Positions 45,547 to 55,322 of a stretch of 64,000 nucleotides of DNA are shown piece by piece. The position numbers were made by a program, and so were the translations under genes. Origin of the DNA: Sphingomonas faeni (GTDB lineage: Bacteria > Pseudomonadota > Alphaproteobacteria > Sphingomonadales > Sphingomonadaceae); the NCBI RefSeq assembly GCF_030817315.1, contig NZ_JAUSZF010000001.1, positions 1,720,501 through 1,784,500 of the forward strand, in the 5' to 3' direction. The first letter of the stretch is position 1; the number at the start of each line of letters is the position of its first letter. Under the pieces are notes generated by a model, which was not told the DNA's origin, did no database searches, and saw only the letters and a list, made by a program, of their open reading frames with translations.

Positions 45547-46938
45547 TCACTCGGCAAGCGCCCTCGGCCGCGCGTAAACGAAGTAGATCACCAGCCCGAG
45601 CAAGTTCCACAACCCGAAATACAGCTGAGTCTTCGAAGGCAGGCTGAAGAACAGATACAGGCACCCAAGAATACCGATCGTACCTACCAACGTCGCAGCC
45701 GGAGCGCGGAACGTCCGGATCGCGTCGGGCGCACGACGGCGCATCACCAGCATGCACGCACAGACCGCGACGAACGCCGCAAGCGTGCCAGCGTTGGCCA
45801 ATGCAGCGATCTCGGCGAGCGGCAACAGGCCTGCGATCACCGCAACAATCGCCGCCGTAATCCACGTGATGCGGACGGGCGCGCCCCGCTTCGAGACCTT
45901 GGCGAGGCTCAACGGGAGCAACCCGTCGCGCGCCATCGTGAAAAAGATGCGGCTCTGCCCGAACAGGAACGCGAGCAGCACCGTCGGCAACGCTATCACC
46001 GCCGACGCGCCAAGAAACGTTGCGAACCCCGGCCGGCCGATCTCACGCAGGATCAGCGCGAGCGGCTCTGCGCTCCCCGCAAACCGGGTGTAGGACAACG
46101 CGCCGACCGCAGCGACCGCTACGAGGATGTAGATGGCGATGCAGACGACCATCGACCCGACGATACCGATCGCCAGATCGCGTCCCGGGTTCTTCGTTTC
46201 CTCCGCCGCGGTCGAGATCGCATCGAAGCCATAGAACGCGAAGAAGATGATTGCCGCCGCCGCCATCACCCCGCGCTCGGCACCGTCGGGCGCGACCGCC
46301 TTGGGGAAGCCGTAGGGCATGAACGGATGCAGGTTGGCAGCGTTGAAATACTTAAGCGCGATGAACACGAACACGGTCAGCGCGATCATCTTCACGCCGA
46401 CCAGCACCGCGTTCAGCGTCGCACTCTCGCGCGTGCCGAAGGACAGCACGCCAGCCACGACCGCGATGATGAAGATCGCCGGCACGTTGAGGATACCGCC
46501 AAGCTCGGGGCTAAGCGTCAGCGCCTCGGGAAAGCCGAACGCACCGCGCAGCAATGGCGCCGCGTACCCCGACCAGCCGACCGCAACGGTCGACACCACC
46601 AACGAATATTCGAGGATCAGCGACCAGCCGATCACCCACGCGATCAGCTCACCCAGCACAACATAGCTATAGGTGTACGCACTGCCTGAGGCGGGGATCA
46701 TCGTCGCCATCTCGGCATAGGCAAGCGCCGCGCAGGCACAGATCCCGCCGGCGATGATGAACGACAGGATCACGGCGGGCCCGGCGAGCCCCGCACCCAC
46801 GCCGATCAGCGTCAGGATGCCGGTACCGACGATCCCGCCGACGCCCATCGCGACCAGATGCGGCCACGACAGGGTCCGCGCGAGCTGATGCTCGGGCGGC
46901 TGCTCGATGACGATTTTTCGGCGAAACAGACTGGCCAC
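45547..46938 (-). CDS. APC-family amino acid permease
   Basis: Twelve-to-fourteen-helix amino-acid transporter of the CAT/YfnA branch (463 aa). The N-terminus SWPHLVAMGVGGIVGTGILT carries the family GVGGIVGTGI motif, followed by GICACAALAYAEMATMIPAS and GSAYTYSYVVLGELIAWVIG. A later motif is FFAFYGFDAISTAAEETKNP, typical of APC permeases. Located just upstream of mtnP; a methionine- or polyamine-related substrate is possible but unproven. Confidence 0.9.
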   Translation of the reverse strand: MASLFRRKIVIEQPPEHQLARTLSWPHLVAMGVGGIVGTGILTLIGVGAGLAGPAVILSFIIAGGICACAALAYAEMATMIPASGSAYTYSYVVLGELIAWVIGWSLILEYSLVVSTVAVGWSGYAAPLLRGAFGFPEALTLSPELGGILNVPAIFIIAVVAGVLSFGTRESATLNAVLVGVKMIALTVFVFIALKYFNAANLHPFMPYGFPKAVAPDGAERGVMAAAAIIFFAFYGFDAISTAAEETKNPGRDLAIGIVGSMVVCIAIYILVAVAAVGALSYTRFAGSAEPLALILREIGRPGFATFLGASAVIALPTVLLAFLFGQSRIFFTMARDGLLPLSLAKVSKRGAPVRITWITAAIVAVIAGLLPLAEIAALANAGTLAAFVAVCACMLVMRRRAPDAIRTFRAPAATLVGTIGILGCLYLFFSLPSKTQLYFGLWNLLGLVIYFVYARPRALAE

Positions 46939-47085
46939 TTATATCCCCTTTGTTGCCGCGGGGAGTGGCACAGGAGGGGCGCAACGGGCAAGGCCAGCGG
47001 CTTTTCCCGCCTTTGCAGCAAGCGCATTGCCGGAATGATCCGGACGGGAAAGATTACGCAATCGAAAGGACGCCGCCCCCTCTTG

Positions 47086-47196
47086 CTCCCCTCCCTGAAA
47101 GGGAGGGGCTGGGGGTGGGTCGGCCCGCTTATGCCGCCGACGTTCGATGATACGGAACCCGACCCACCCCCGCCCCCTCCCTTCCAGGGAGGGGAG
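47086..47196. repeat. Intergenic palindromic repeat pair, family A (copy 4)
   Basis: CTCCCCTCCCTGAAAGGGAG with GGGGCTGGGGGTGGGT and the inverse unit about 45 bp later. Lies between the divergent ends of the permease promoter region and sufA's 3' side. Confidence 0.85.
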
Positions 47197-47232
47197 AAAA
47201 TCGATCCGCCTTACCGTGAATTCGGAGGCGTC

Positions 47233-47586
47233 TTAAACGGTAAAGCTCTCACCACACCCGCACGCACCCTTGGCGTTTGGATTCTGAAACACGAACCCAG
47301 CGGTAAAGTCGTCCTCGACCCAATCCATCGTCGACCCGATCAGATACAGGATCGACCCGCCATCAACGAACAAGGTCCCCCCCGGCGTATCGATCCGCTC
47401 ATCGAACGGCTTGGCCTCGGTGACATAATCCACAGAGTAAGCCAGCCCCGAACACCCCCGCTTGGGGGTCGACAGCTTCACGCCGATAGCGTCAGCCGGC
47501 GCGCGCGCCATCAAATCCGCGATCCGCGCATGCGCCGTCGCCGTGAGGTTCAGCGCCGCCGGCCGTGCTCGCAATGTCATCGCCAT
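47233..47586 (-). CDS. sufA: Iron-sulfur cluster carrier SufA/IscA type
   Basis: A-type Fe-S carrier (117 aa) receiving clusters from the SufBCD scaffold and passing them to apo-proteins. The three conserved cysteines are present: one in STPKRGCSGLAYSVDYV and two in NPNAKGACGCGESFTV at the C-terminus. The start MAMTLRARPAALNLTATAHA is chosen as given; Met3 is an alternative. It is the last gene of the suf operon, 138 bp after sufT, with a palindromic repeat in the gap. Confidence 0.94.
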   Translation of the reverse strand: MAMTLRARPAALNLTATAHARIADLMARAPADAIGVKLSTPKRGCSGLAYSVDYVTEAKPFDERIDTPGGTLFVDGGSILYLIGSTMDWVEDDFTAGFVFQNPNAKGACGCGESFTV

Positions 47587-47600
47587 GATCGTCCTTCCTT

Positions 47601-47717
47601 CCCCCCTCCCGCAAGCGGGAAGGGCCGGGGGTGGGCTCCCGGCCAGCCACTCATAATCGTCGTTCGCAAGGTGAGCGCGCGCCCACCCCCTGCCCCCTCC
47701 CGCCTGCGGGAGGGGAA
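47601..47717. repeat. Intergenic palindromic repeat pair, family A variant
   Basis: Same outline as family A but with stems CCCTCCCGCAAGCGGGAAGG and CCCCTCCCGCCTGCGGGAGG, and the inner GGGGGTGGG/CCCACCCCC arms. Lies between sufA and sufT. Confidence 0.8.
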
Positions 47718-47724
47718 GCAGAAG

Positions 47725-48186
47725 TCAGAGCATACCCAGCTCTAACTTCGCCTCGTCCGACATCTTCTGCGGATCCCAAGGCGGATCCCAAACGAGGTTC
47801 ACCTCCGCAAACCCGACCCCAGGCACCGACCCAACGCGCATCTCGACCTCCGCCGGCATCGACTCCGCGACCGGACAGTTCGGCGTGGTCAGCGTCATCG
47901 CCACCACCGCATGCCCGTCCTCGGTCACCTCGACACCGTAAATCAGCCCTAGGTCGTAAATGTTCACCGGGATCTCGGGATCGTAGATCTCCTTCAGCGC
48001 ATCGATGATCGCATCATACACCGCGCCACCGGGCTCGCCGGGCAAATCCACCTGCGGCTTCTGGGCGAGAAAACCGGCAAGATAATCCCGCTTACGCTCC
48101 GCGTCGGAGTCCGTCTCCATGACGACGCGCGCCTTAGGCGGCGATGCGACGGCATCCACTTCCTCGATCTCGAACCGATCGCTCAT
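47725..48186 (-). CDS. sufT: SUF-associated MIP18/DUF59 protein SufT
   Basis: DUF59-family protein that assists Fe-S protein maturation (153 aa). The core AIIDALKEIYDPEIPVNIYD followed by LGLIYGVEV and MTLTTPNCPVAESMPAEVEM matches the family, with the conserved Cys in TPNCP. An N-terminal extension of about 50 residues is more variable. The start overlaps the sufS stop by 4 bases (ATGA). Same operon as sufS and sufA. Confidence 0.93.
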   Translation of the reverse strand: MSDRFEIEEVDAVASPPKARVVMETDSDAERKRDYLAGFLAQKPQVDLPGEPGGAVYDAIIDALKEIYDPEIPVNIYDLGLIYGVEVTEDGHAVVAMTLTTPNCPVAESMPAEVEMRVGSVPGVGFAEVNLVWDPPWDPQKMSDEAKLELGML

Positions 48187-49397
48187 CCAAAAATCCTCGT
48201 TACTCGCTCGATACCGCGCACCAGCGCCTCGACGTCCGCGGGCCCGTTATACACGCCGAAGCTCGCGCGTGCCGTCGCTTCGACCCCCAGCGCCTCCATA
48301 AGCGGCTGTGCGCAGTGATGGCCGGCACGGATCGCGACGCGCTCCTCGTCCAATATGGTGCCGATGTCGTGCGGATGAACCCCCTCGATCGTGAAGCTCA
48401 CGATCCCCGCCGAGTCCGCCGGGCCATACAGGCGTACGGAGTTGATCGACGACAACGCTTCACGCGTGGCGGTCACCAGCGCCGTCTCATGCGCGTGGAT
48501 CGCGTCCAGACCGATGCTCTCGACATACTCGATCGCGGCATGCAGCCCGAGCGCGCCGACGATATGCGGCGTCCCCGCCTCGAACCGACCCGGCGGCGGC
48601 GCGTAGGTGGTCTTCGCGAACGACACCTTGTCGATCATCGATCCGCCGCCCTGATACGGCGGCATCGCGTCAAGCAGTTCCGGCTTGGCCCACAGCACGC
48701 CGATCCCGGTCGGACCGTACAGCTTGTGCCCGGAGAACACGTAGAAATCGCAGCCGATCGCCTTCACGTCGACCGCAATCCGCGGCACCGACTGGCACCC
48801 GTCGAGCAGGATCTTCGCCCCGACCGAATGCGCGATTTCCGTCGCGCGCTTGGCGTCGAGCACCGACCCAAGCACGTTCGAGACATGCCCGAGCGCGACC
48901 AGCTTGTGCGCCGGCGTAATCATCCGCTCCATCGCGTCGAGGTCGATGCGATGGTCCGGCGTCAGCGGCAGAACGTCGATCGCCGCGCCCACACGTTCGG
49001 CGACCATCTGCCAAGGCACGATGTTCGAATGATGCTCCAGCATCGACAGCATGATGCGGTCGCCCGCCTTCAACTGCGCGCCGGCCCAGCATTGCGCGAC
49101 CAGATTGATCGCCTCGGTAGCCCCGCGCACGAACACGATCTCATCCGCCGAACCCGCACCGATAAACCGCGCCACAGCCTTACGTGCCGCCTCATAGGCG
49201 ACCGTCATGTCCGCCGAACGCTGGTACACGCCGCGGTGCACGGTCGCGTAAGTCTCGCCATACGCACGCGTGATCGCGTCGACCACGACCTGCGGCTTCT
49301 GCGCGGTGGCGGCGGTGTCGAGATACGCCCAGCCCTCGGGGATCGCGGGGAAATCCGACAGGCGATCCAGAGGGCGCGTTTCGGTCAGCAAACTCAT
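48183..49397 (-). CDS. sufS: Cysteine desulfurase SufS
   Basis: PLP-dependent enzyme that takes sulfur from cysteine and forms an enzyme persulfide for cluster assembly (404 aa). Visible motifs: YLDTAATAQKPQVVVDAITR at the N-terminus, EHHSNIVPWQMVAERVGA with the PLP-stacking His, the PLP-Lys region FYVFSGHKLYGPTGIGVLWA and the persulfide Cys in RAGHHCAQPLMEALG. This is the class-II SufS type. No sufE or sufU gene is in the operon, so the sulfur-acceptor partner is elsewhere or absent. Confidence 0.95.
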   Translation of the reverse strand: MSLLTETRPLDRLSDFPAIPEGWAYLDTAATAQKPQVVVDAITRAYGETYATVHRGVYQRSADMTVAYEAARKAVARFIGAGSADEIVFVRGATEAINLVAQCWAGAQLKAGDRIMLSMLEHHSNIVPWQMVAERVGAAIDVLPLTPDHRIDLDAMERMITPAHKLVALGHVSNVLGSVLDAKRATEIAHSVGAKILLDGCQSVPRIAVDVKAIGCDFYVFSGHKLYGPTGIGVLWAKPELLDAMPPYQGGGSMIDKVSFAKTTYAPPPGRFEAGTPHIVGALGLHAAIEYVESIGLDAIHAHETALVTATREALSSINSVRLYGPADSAGIVSFTIEGVHPHDIGTILDEERVAIRAGHHCAQPLMEALGVEATARASFGVYNGPADVEALVRGIERVTRIFG

Positions 49398-49400
49398 CTT

Positions 49401-49507
49401 CCCCCCTCCCTGAAAGGGAGGGGTCGGGGGTGGGTCGGCCGCTGAGACTCGGTCACGTCAGCCAACGAGCCGACCCACCCCCAGCCCCTCCCTTCCAGGG
49501 AGGGGAG
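49401..49507. repeat. Intergenic palindromic repeat pair, family A (copy 5)
   Basis: Paired stems CCCTCCCTGAAAGGGAGGGG and CCCCTCCCTTCCAGGGAGGG with the inner GGGGGTGGGT arms, filling the sufD-sufS gap. Confidence 0.85.
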
Positions 49508-49521
49508 CGCGTTCCGCCCGC

Positions 49522-50601
49522 TCACAACGCCCGCTCCAGCCAAGCATCCGCATCCGCCACGAAAGCCTCCCGCACCGTCTCGTCCGCGATCTGCGCGAAC
49601 GCATCGCCGACGAACGCGCGCGTGAGCAGCGCCTGCGCCTTGGCATGCGGAATCCCGCGGCTCTGCATGTAGAACAGTGCGCGCTGGTCGAGTTCGCCGA
49701 CCGTCGCGCCGTGCGCACACTTCACATCGTCCGCGAAGATCTCCAGCTCGGGCTTCAGGTTCACCGTGGCGGTCCGCTGCAAAAGCAGCCCGCGCAACGA
49801 CTGCACCCCGTCGGTCTTCTGGGCATCGCGCGCCACCTCGACCCGCGCCGCGAGGCTCGCCGTCGACTTGTCCGCCGCCACCGCGCGCCAGATCTGCTTG
49901 CTCTGCCCGTTCAGCGCCGCATGCCGCACCGACACCGCGCACTCCTGCCGCTGGTCGTTCCGAGTCAGCAACGCGCCGCCATATTCGGCGAACGCATCGT
50001 CGCCCGAGACGATGATCGACCCGTCGATCCGCGTGCCCGCATCGCCGGCGCCGAGCACCGTCGCGATCAGGCTGGCACCCGCATGGATGTCCACCTCGTC
50101 GCGCAACGACACGAAGCCATCGCCCTGCAACAACCGCACCGCCCGCGTCAGCTTGGCACCCTTGCCGAGCGTCATCCGCGTCGACCGGTTCGACCAGCCG
50201 GCCCCGACATACGTCTCGACCACCGACGCGCTCGCGCCATCGGCGAGCAGTATCTCAGCGGGAAGCTGGTTCTCGCCGCCGGTCGCGATGTGGACGATCT
50301 GGAGAAGCTCCGCCGCAGCGTTCGCCTCGACCCGGATCGACCAGCCGGTCCCGGTCGTACGACGCCCAAGCACATGCGCGCCGCCATCGACGTGCGCGAT
50401 CGCGACATGCCGCAGATCGCTCCGAACCTCGTCAAGCACCCCATCGACGAACACCGCCCGCGCACCCGGCAAGTCCAAAAACCACTCGCCAGCATCTGAC
50501 GCAACGCCACGGGGCAGTTCAGCCGCCGCAACAATCGCCGCCGGATCACCCCAGCGCCACGATTCCTCACGCGTCGAGGGAAGTTCCATAACCGCGCTCA
50601 T
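49522..50601 (-). CDS. sufD: SufBCD scaffold component SufD
   Basis: Right-handed beta-helix partner of SufB in the SufBC2D scaffold (359 aa, somewhat shorter than the 420-aa enterobacterial protein). The C-terminal signature is DVKCAHGATVGELDQRALFY with MQSRGIPHAKAQALLTRAF, including the conserved Cys-Ala-His. Earlier parts are more divergent, which is usual for SufD. N-terminus MSAVMELPSTREESWRWGD keeps the helical SRXE.W..T-like segment. A 30-bp inverted repeat lies in the gap to sufC. Confidence 0.92.
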   Translation of the reverse strand: MSAVMELPSTREESWRWGDPAAIVAAAELPRGVASDAGEWFLDLPGARAVFVDGVLDEVRSDLRHVAIAHVDGGAHVLGRRTTGTGWSIRVEANAAAELLQIVHIATGGENQLPAEILLADGASASVVETYVGAGWSNRSTRMTLGKGAKLTRAVRLLQGDGFVSLRDEVDIHAGASLIATVLGAGDAGTRIDGSIIVSGDDAFAEYGGALLTRNDQRQECAVSVRHAALNGQSKQIWRAVAADKSTASLAARVEVARDAQKTDGVQSLRGLLLQRTATVNLKPELEIFADDVKCAHGATVGELDQRALFYMQSRGIPHAKAQALLTRAFVGDAFAQIADETVREAFVADADAWLERAL

Positions 50602-50625
50602 CGTGCACCCACTGCGCAGAAGAGG

Positions 50626-50763
50626 GGTTCACGCGGAGACGCGGAGACGCGGAGGAAAAGAAGAAAAGTACCCGTAAGGGCTCCAAAACCACGATCGACG
50701 ATAGGACGCGGGAGCGTTGCCGATGCGACGACACCTCCGCGTCTCCGCGTCTCCGCGTGAACC
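50626..50763. repeat. Long perfect inverted repeat, family D (sufC-sufD gap)
   Basis: GGTTCACGCGGAGACGCGGA plus GACGCGGAGG (50626-50655) is perfectly repeated in inverse at 50734-50763; the arms are 30 bp and the spacer is 78 bp. The arms are themselves built from a GCGGAGAC period of 8. A related unit is at 53359-53421. Confidence 0.9.
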
Positions 50764-50800
50764 AATTTTCTTCTATAAATGCCTGCGGCGCGAAGATGAC

Positions 50801-51530
<730 letters not shown>

Positions 51531-51544
<14 letters not shown>

Positions 51545-51836
51545 TATTTACGAACTCATCGAAAGCGTTATCAATTAGGCCAATCTCGTATTTCGGCCAC
51601 GAACCACCTTTTTCGGCGGCAACCCGTAGACTTCGGCAGCGACTTTTCCGAATGTCTGCGACGCGCGATCTTGCTCGGAGCGGTAATTGCTTCATCTCCC
51701 CTCGGAGCGCACGATCTTTACCGTATAAACAATCGAGGTATGTTGCAGCGGCAGGCGACGGTTGATCCGAAGCAAGGCCAGGGCGGGCTACTAAAACGCT
51801 CGCTAGGACAATGGTGCGAACCAACCTGCTGGTCAC
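51531..51836 (-). CDS. Unrecognised secreted protein embedded between sufB and sufC
   Basis: A 101-aa frame with an apparent signal peptide: [20 protein letters not shown] then [20 protein letters not shown]. The mature part is basic and has two Cys (YLDCLYGK and [10 protein letters not shown]) that could form a disulfide, and ends [14 protein letters not shown]. The GTG start overlaps the sufB stop (GTGA) and its 3' end overlaps the sufC start by 14 bases, so it is translationally embedded in the operon. Base composition looks lower in GC than the neighbours. I do not recognise a family; a periplasmic protein in a cytoplasmic assembly operon is odd. Confidence 0.6.
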
Positions 51837-53326
51837 CCCACGGAGCCTTCCAACGAAATCCCCAACAGCTTCTGCGCTTCGACCGCGAACTCCATCGGGA
51901 GCTGTTGCAACACTTCCCGCGCAAAGCCATTCACGATCAGCGCCACTGCCGCCTCCTGGTCCAGCCCGCGCGACATCGCGTAGAACAGTTGGTCCTCGGA
52001 GATCTTCGACGTCGTCGCCTCATGCTCGATCTGCGCGGACGGGTTGCGGACCTCGATATACGGCACGGTATGCGCGCCGCACTGGTCGCCCAGCAGCAGG
52101 CTGTCGCACTGGGTGAAGTTCCGCACACCCTCGGCAGTCGGCGCGACGCGCACCAAGCCTCGGTACGTGTTGTCCGAACGCCCGGCCGAAATCCCCTTCG
52201 ACACGATCGTCGATCGCGTGTTCTTGCCGAGGTGGATCATCTTCGTGCCGGTATCGGCCTGCTGGCGATTGTTCGTCACCGCGACCGAATAGAACTCGCC
52301 GACCGAGCCATCGCCAAGCAGCACGCACGACGGATATTTCCACGTAATCGCGCTGCCGGTCTCGACCTGAGTCCAGCTGACCTTCGAGTTCTTGCCCTGG
52401 CACAACGCACGCTTGGTGACGAAGTTGTAGATCCCGCCGACGCCGTTCTCGTCGCCCGGATACCAGTTCTGCACGGTCGAATATTTGATCTCGGCATCGT
52501 CGAGCACGACCAGTTCGACCACGGCGGCATGCAACTGGTTCTCGTCGCGCATCGGCGCGGTGCAGCCCTCGAGATACGAGACGTACGAACCCTTGTCCGC
52601 CACGATCAGCGTGCGCTCGAACTGCCCGGTATTCTCCGCGTTGATCCGGAAGTACGTCGACAGCTCCATCGGGCAGCGCACGCCCTCGGGAATGTAGACG
52701 AACGTCCCGTCTGAGAAGACCGCCGAATTGAGCGTCGCGAAATAGTTATCGCGCTGCGGCACGACCTTGCCGAGCCATTTCCGGACGAGATCGGGATATT
52801 CCTTGATCGCCTCGGAGATCGAGCGGAAGATCACGCCCGCAGCCTCCAACTCCTTGCGGAACGTGGTCGCGACCGAGACGCTGTCGAACACCGCATCGAC
52901 CGCGACGCGGCGCTTCGGCGTGCCGTCCTCGTTCAGCGGATCCTCGACCACGCCAGCCAGCATCTTCTGCTCGCTGATCGGAATGCCGAGCTTCTCGTAG
53001 ACGCGCAGGATCTCGGGATCGACTTCGTCGAGCGACCCGAGCTTCGGCTTCGCCTTGGGCTCCGCGTAATAATACGCGTCCTGGTAGTCGATCGGGGGGA
53101 CGTTGAGCTTCGACCAATCGGGCGCCTCCATCGTCTGCCACAATGCGAACGCCTTCAGCCGCCAGTCGAGCATCCACTGCGGCTCGCCCTTCTTGGCGGA
53201 AATGAAGCGCACCGTGTCTTCCGACAGACCCTTGGGCGCGAATTCCTGTTCGATGTCCGAGGAGAAACCCCACTCGTACGTCTTGTTCGCGGCGGCATAG
53301 GCCTCTGCGTTCCGGGTAGCCATCAT
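51833..53326 (-). CDS. sufB: SufBCD scaffold component SufB
   Basis: Core scaffold protein on which Fe-S clusters are built (497 aa). The start is ATG ([20 protein letters not shown]). Family segments are plain: [40 protein letters not shown] with [40 protein letters not shown], and YTEG-like ...[20 protein letters not shown]. It is the first structural gene after the Rrf2 regulator, with an inverted repeat in the 118-bp gap. Confidence 0.97.
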   Translation of the reverse strand: MMATRNAEAYAAANKTYEWGFSSDIEQEFAPKGLSEDTVRFISAKKGEPQWMLDWRLKAFALWQTMEAPDWSKLNVPPIDYQDAYYYAEPKAKPKLGSLDEVDPEILRVYEKLGIPISEQKMLAGVVEDPLNEDGTPKRRVAVDAVFDSVSVATTFRKELEAAGVIFRSISEAIKEYPDLVRKWLGKVVPQRDNYFATLNSAVFSDGTFVYIPEGVRCPMELSTYFRINAENTGQFERTLIVADKGSYVSYLEGCTAPMRDENQLHAAVVELVVLDDAEIKYSTVQNWYPGDENGVGGIYNFVTKRALCQGKNSKVSWTQVETGSAITWKYPSCVLLGDGSVGEFYSVAVTNNRQQADTGTKMIHLGKNTRSTIVSKGISAGRSDNTYRGLVRVAPTAEGVRNFTQCDSLLLGDQCGAHTVPYIEVRNPSAQIEHEATTSKISEDQLFYAMSRGLDQEAAVALIVNGFAREVLQQLPMEFAVEAQKLLGISLEGSVG

Positions 53327-53358
53327 CTGTCCTCGGCCGCAAAGCGGCTCTCTAAAAT

Positions 53359-53421
53359 CTTCGCGCCTTTGCGCCTTTGCGTGAACAGAATCTTCTCACG
53401 CGAAGGCGCAAAGGCGCGAAG
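53359..53421. repeat. Inverted repeat, family D-like (regulator-sufB gap)
   Basis: CTTCGCGCCTTTGCGCCTTT plus GCGTGA (53359-53384) and its inverse at 53396-53421 differ at one position; the loop is 11 bp. The arms have an 8-9 bp internal period, like the 50626 element. It is close enough to form a hairpin in the suf mRNA. Confidence 0.85.
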
Positions 53422-53444
53422 GAAGGAATAGGGCGCTGCGCGCG

Positions 53445-53888
53445 TCATGCGGGCACCTGCGAAAGGGGGGCTTGCGAAAGGGGGGCTTGCGAAAGGCTGG
53501 CAAGCGACACGCCGGCGAGCGCACCGCGGACCGCGCCGTTGACCGCGTTCCAATGCGGCTTCACGCGGCAGCTCTGGTCGATGCAGCAATCCTGCGATGC
53601 GCCGTCGACGCACGCAGTCAGCGCGATCGGCCCCTCGACCGCCTCGATGATGTCGGCGAGCGAGATCATCGCGGGCGGCCGCGACAGGCGGAAACCGCCG
53701 CCGGTGCCGCGCGTACTCTCGATCAGCCCCGCAGCCGACAGCCGGCTGACCAGCTTCTGCACGGTCGGCAACGGCACGCCGGTCTCCTCGCTGAGCAGCG
53801 TCGCGTTCAGCCGCGCGATCCCGCCACAATGACGCGCCGCGGCGCTCATCATTACGACCGCATAGTCGGCTAAGCTGGAGAGACGCAT
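53445..53888 (-). CDS. Rrf2/IscR-type regulator of the suf operon
   Basis: Winged-helix repressor likely sensing Fe-S status (147 aa). It starts MRLSSLADYAVVMMSAAARH and has the HTH ...SEETGVPLPTVQKLVSRLSA. The Fe-S ligand cluster is in TACVDGASQDCCIDQSCRVK with a following His, as in IscR-type regulators. This resembles the 'SUF system assembly regulator' subfamily. The C-terminus has a short period-5 repeat (LASLSQAPLSQAPLSQVPA) encoded by a 15-bp tandem repeat. It is the first gene of the operon and presumably autoregulates. Confidence 0.93.
   Translation of the reverse strand: MRLSSLADYAVVMMSAAARHCGGIARLNATLLSEETGVPLPTVQKLVSRLSAAGLIESTRGTGGGFRLSRPPAMISLADIIEAVEGPIALTACVDGASQDCCIDQSCRVKPHWNAVNGAVRGALAGVSLASLSQAPLSQAPLSQVPA
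53459..53503. repeat. 15-bp tandem repeat in regulator 3' end
   Basis: GCGAAAGGGGGGCTT occurs twice in perfect tandem (53459 and 53474), with a degenerate third unit. It lies inside the regulator coding region and encodes the repeated LSQAP pentapeptide. Confidence 0.85.
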
Positions 53889-54031
53889 GGTGGCTTCAGA
53901 GTCCAATCGGACCGATATGATCCGATTGATCAAATGGGCTTTGTGCAGTGCATCGTCAACCCGCGCACCCGTGCTAACGACTCGCAACTGGAAGCGGGTT
54001 TTGTGCCTGCGCACGACCCGAAAGCTTGACT

Positions 54032-54134
54032 TCCCCCCTCCCTGGAAGGGAGGGGTCGGGGGTGGGTCGGCTACTGATGCGAGGGCACGCCAACCAACGG
54101 ACCAACCGACCCCCAGCCCCTCCAGGGAGGGGAG
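54032..54134. repeat. Intergenic palindromic repeat pair, family A (copy 6)
   Basis: Left arm as in other copies; the right arm lacks a few bases (CCCCTCCAGGGAGGGGAG). It lies between the divergent rrf2-type regulator and pyrD. Confidence 0.85.
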
Positions 54135-54146
54135 CAAGGATGAGCA

Positions 54147-55175
54147 ATGGCCTTCTACCACCCGATCCTGTTCCGCCTCGACGCCGAGCGCGCGCATAGC
54201 CTGACCATCGCCGCGCTCGCCACGTGGGGGAAGGCCGGCACGCCGCTCGCCCCGAACGTACCAAGGCTCGCGACGACGGTTGCGGGGATCGCCTTCCCCA
54301 ATCCCGTTGGCCTCGCGGCAGGCGTCGACAAGGACGGTCGCGCGATCGACGGCTTCTTCGGCCTCGGCCTAGGCAGCGTCGAGATCGGCACGCTCACCCC
54401 GCTCGTGCAACCGGGCAACCCGAAGCCCCGCATCTTCCGCCTCCCCGAAGACCGCGCCGTCATTAACCGCCTGGGCTTCAACAACGGCGGCCTCGATGGC
54501 GCGCTTCCCCGTGCACAGAGCGCAAAGCGCAACGGCATCCTCGGCATCAACGTCGGCGCGAACAAGGACGCGACCGATCGCACCGCCGACTATGTCCACG
54601 GCGTCACCCGCGCCGCGCCGCACGCCGACTACATCACCATAAACATCAGCTCCCCCAACACCCCCGGCCTGCGCGATCTCCAGCACGGCGCAGCGTTGCG
54701 CGATCTCCTCGCCGCGTGCACCGCGGCAAAGGGCACCACGCCGATCTTCCTGAAAGTCGCCCCCGATCTCGACCCCGCCGACATCGACGACATCGCCCGA
54801 GCAGCCCTCGACAACCGCATCGATGCACTGGTCGTCAACAACACGACGGTCTCCCGCCCAGGCCTACGCTCGGCCAACGCGAAGGAAACCGGCGGCCTGT
54901 CCGGTGCGCCCCTCGCCCCGCTAGCCCGCCAACGCCTGGCGGACTTCCGCAAGGCAACGGGCGCAGCAATCCCGCTGATCTCGGTCGGCGGCATCGACAG
55001 CGGCGGCGAAGCCTATGCCCGCCTCCGCGCCGGCGCGAGCCTCGTCCAGCTCTACACCGCTTTGGTGTACGAAGGCCCCGGCCTCCCCGCCCGCATCCTC
55101 CGCGACGTCGACGCGCTACTGACCCGCGACGGCTTTACCTCCGTCGCCGACGCGGTGGGTTTCGACGCCCGCTAA
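54147..55175 (+). CDS. pyrD: Dihydroorotate dehydrogenase (quinone)
   Basis: Class 2, membrane-associated enzyme of pyrimidine synthesis, reducing ubiquinone (342 aa). N-terminal membrane-binding helices (MAFYHPILFRLDAERAHSLT) precede FPNPVGLAAGVDKDGRAIDG, the FMN-barrel segment RLGFNNGGLDGA, YITINISSPNTPGLRDLQHG with the catalytic Ser region, and VNNTTVSRPGLRSANAKETG plus LISVGGIDSGGEAYARLRAG. Starts just after a palindromic repeat with GGAG-type RBS (AAGGATGAGCA nearby). Confidence 0.96.
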   Translation: MAFYHPILFRLDAERAHSLTIAALATWGKAGTPLAPNVPRLATTVAGIAFPNPVGLAAGVDKDGRAIDGFFGLGLGSVEIGTLTPLVQPGNPKPRIFRLPEDRAVINRLGFNNGGLDGALPRAQSAKRNGILGINVGANKDATDRTADYVHGVTRAAPHADYITINISSPNTPGLRDLQHGAALRDLLAACTAAKGTTPIFLKVAPDLDPADIDDIARAALDNRIDALVVNNTTVSRPGLRSANAKETGGLSGAPLAPLARQRLADFRKATGAAIPLISVGGIDSGGEAYARLRAGASLVQLYTALVYEGPGLPARILRDVDALLTRDGFTSVADAVGFDAR

Positions 55176-55184
55176 CCCCACCCC

Positions 55185-55267
55185 CGTCATCCCAGCGAAC
55201 GCTGGGATCTAGAGCCACGGATGTCGCCCTGTGTGACTCTGGATCCTCGGTCGAGTCCAGGATGACG
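55185..55267. repeat. Intergenic palindromic repeat pair, family C (copy 2)
   Basis: CGTCATCCCAGCGAACGCTG with GGATCTAGAG and, inverse, CTCTGGATCC with GAGTCCAGGATGACGG. Arms less perfect than the 36668 copy. Confidence 0.8.
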
Positions 55268-55322
55268 GACATTTGGGGCTAACGGCTTGCCTCATACCCC
55301 AACCGCGCTACGCTCCCCCGCG

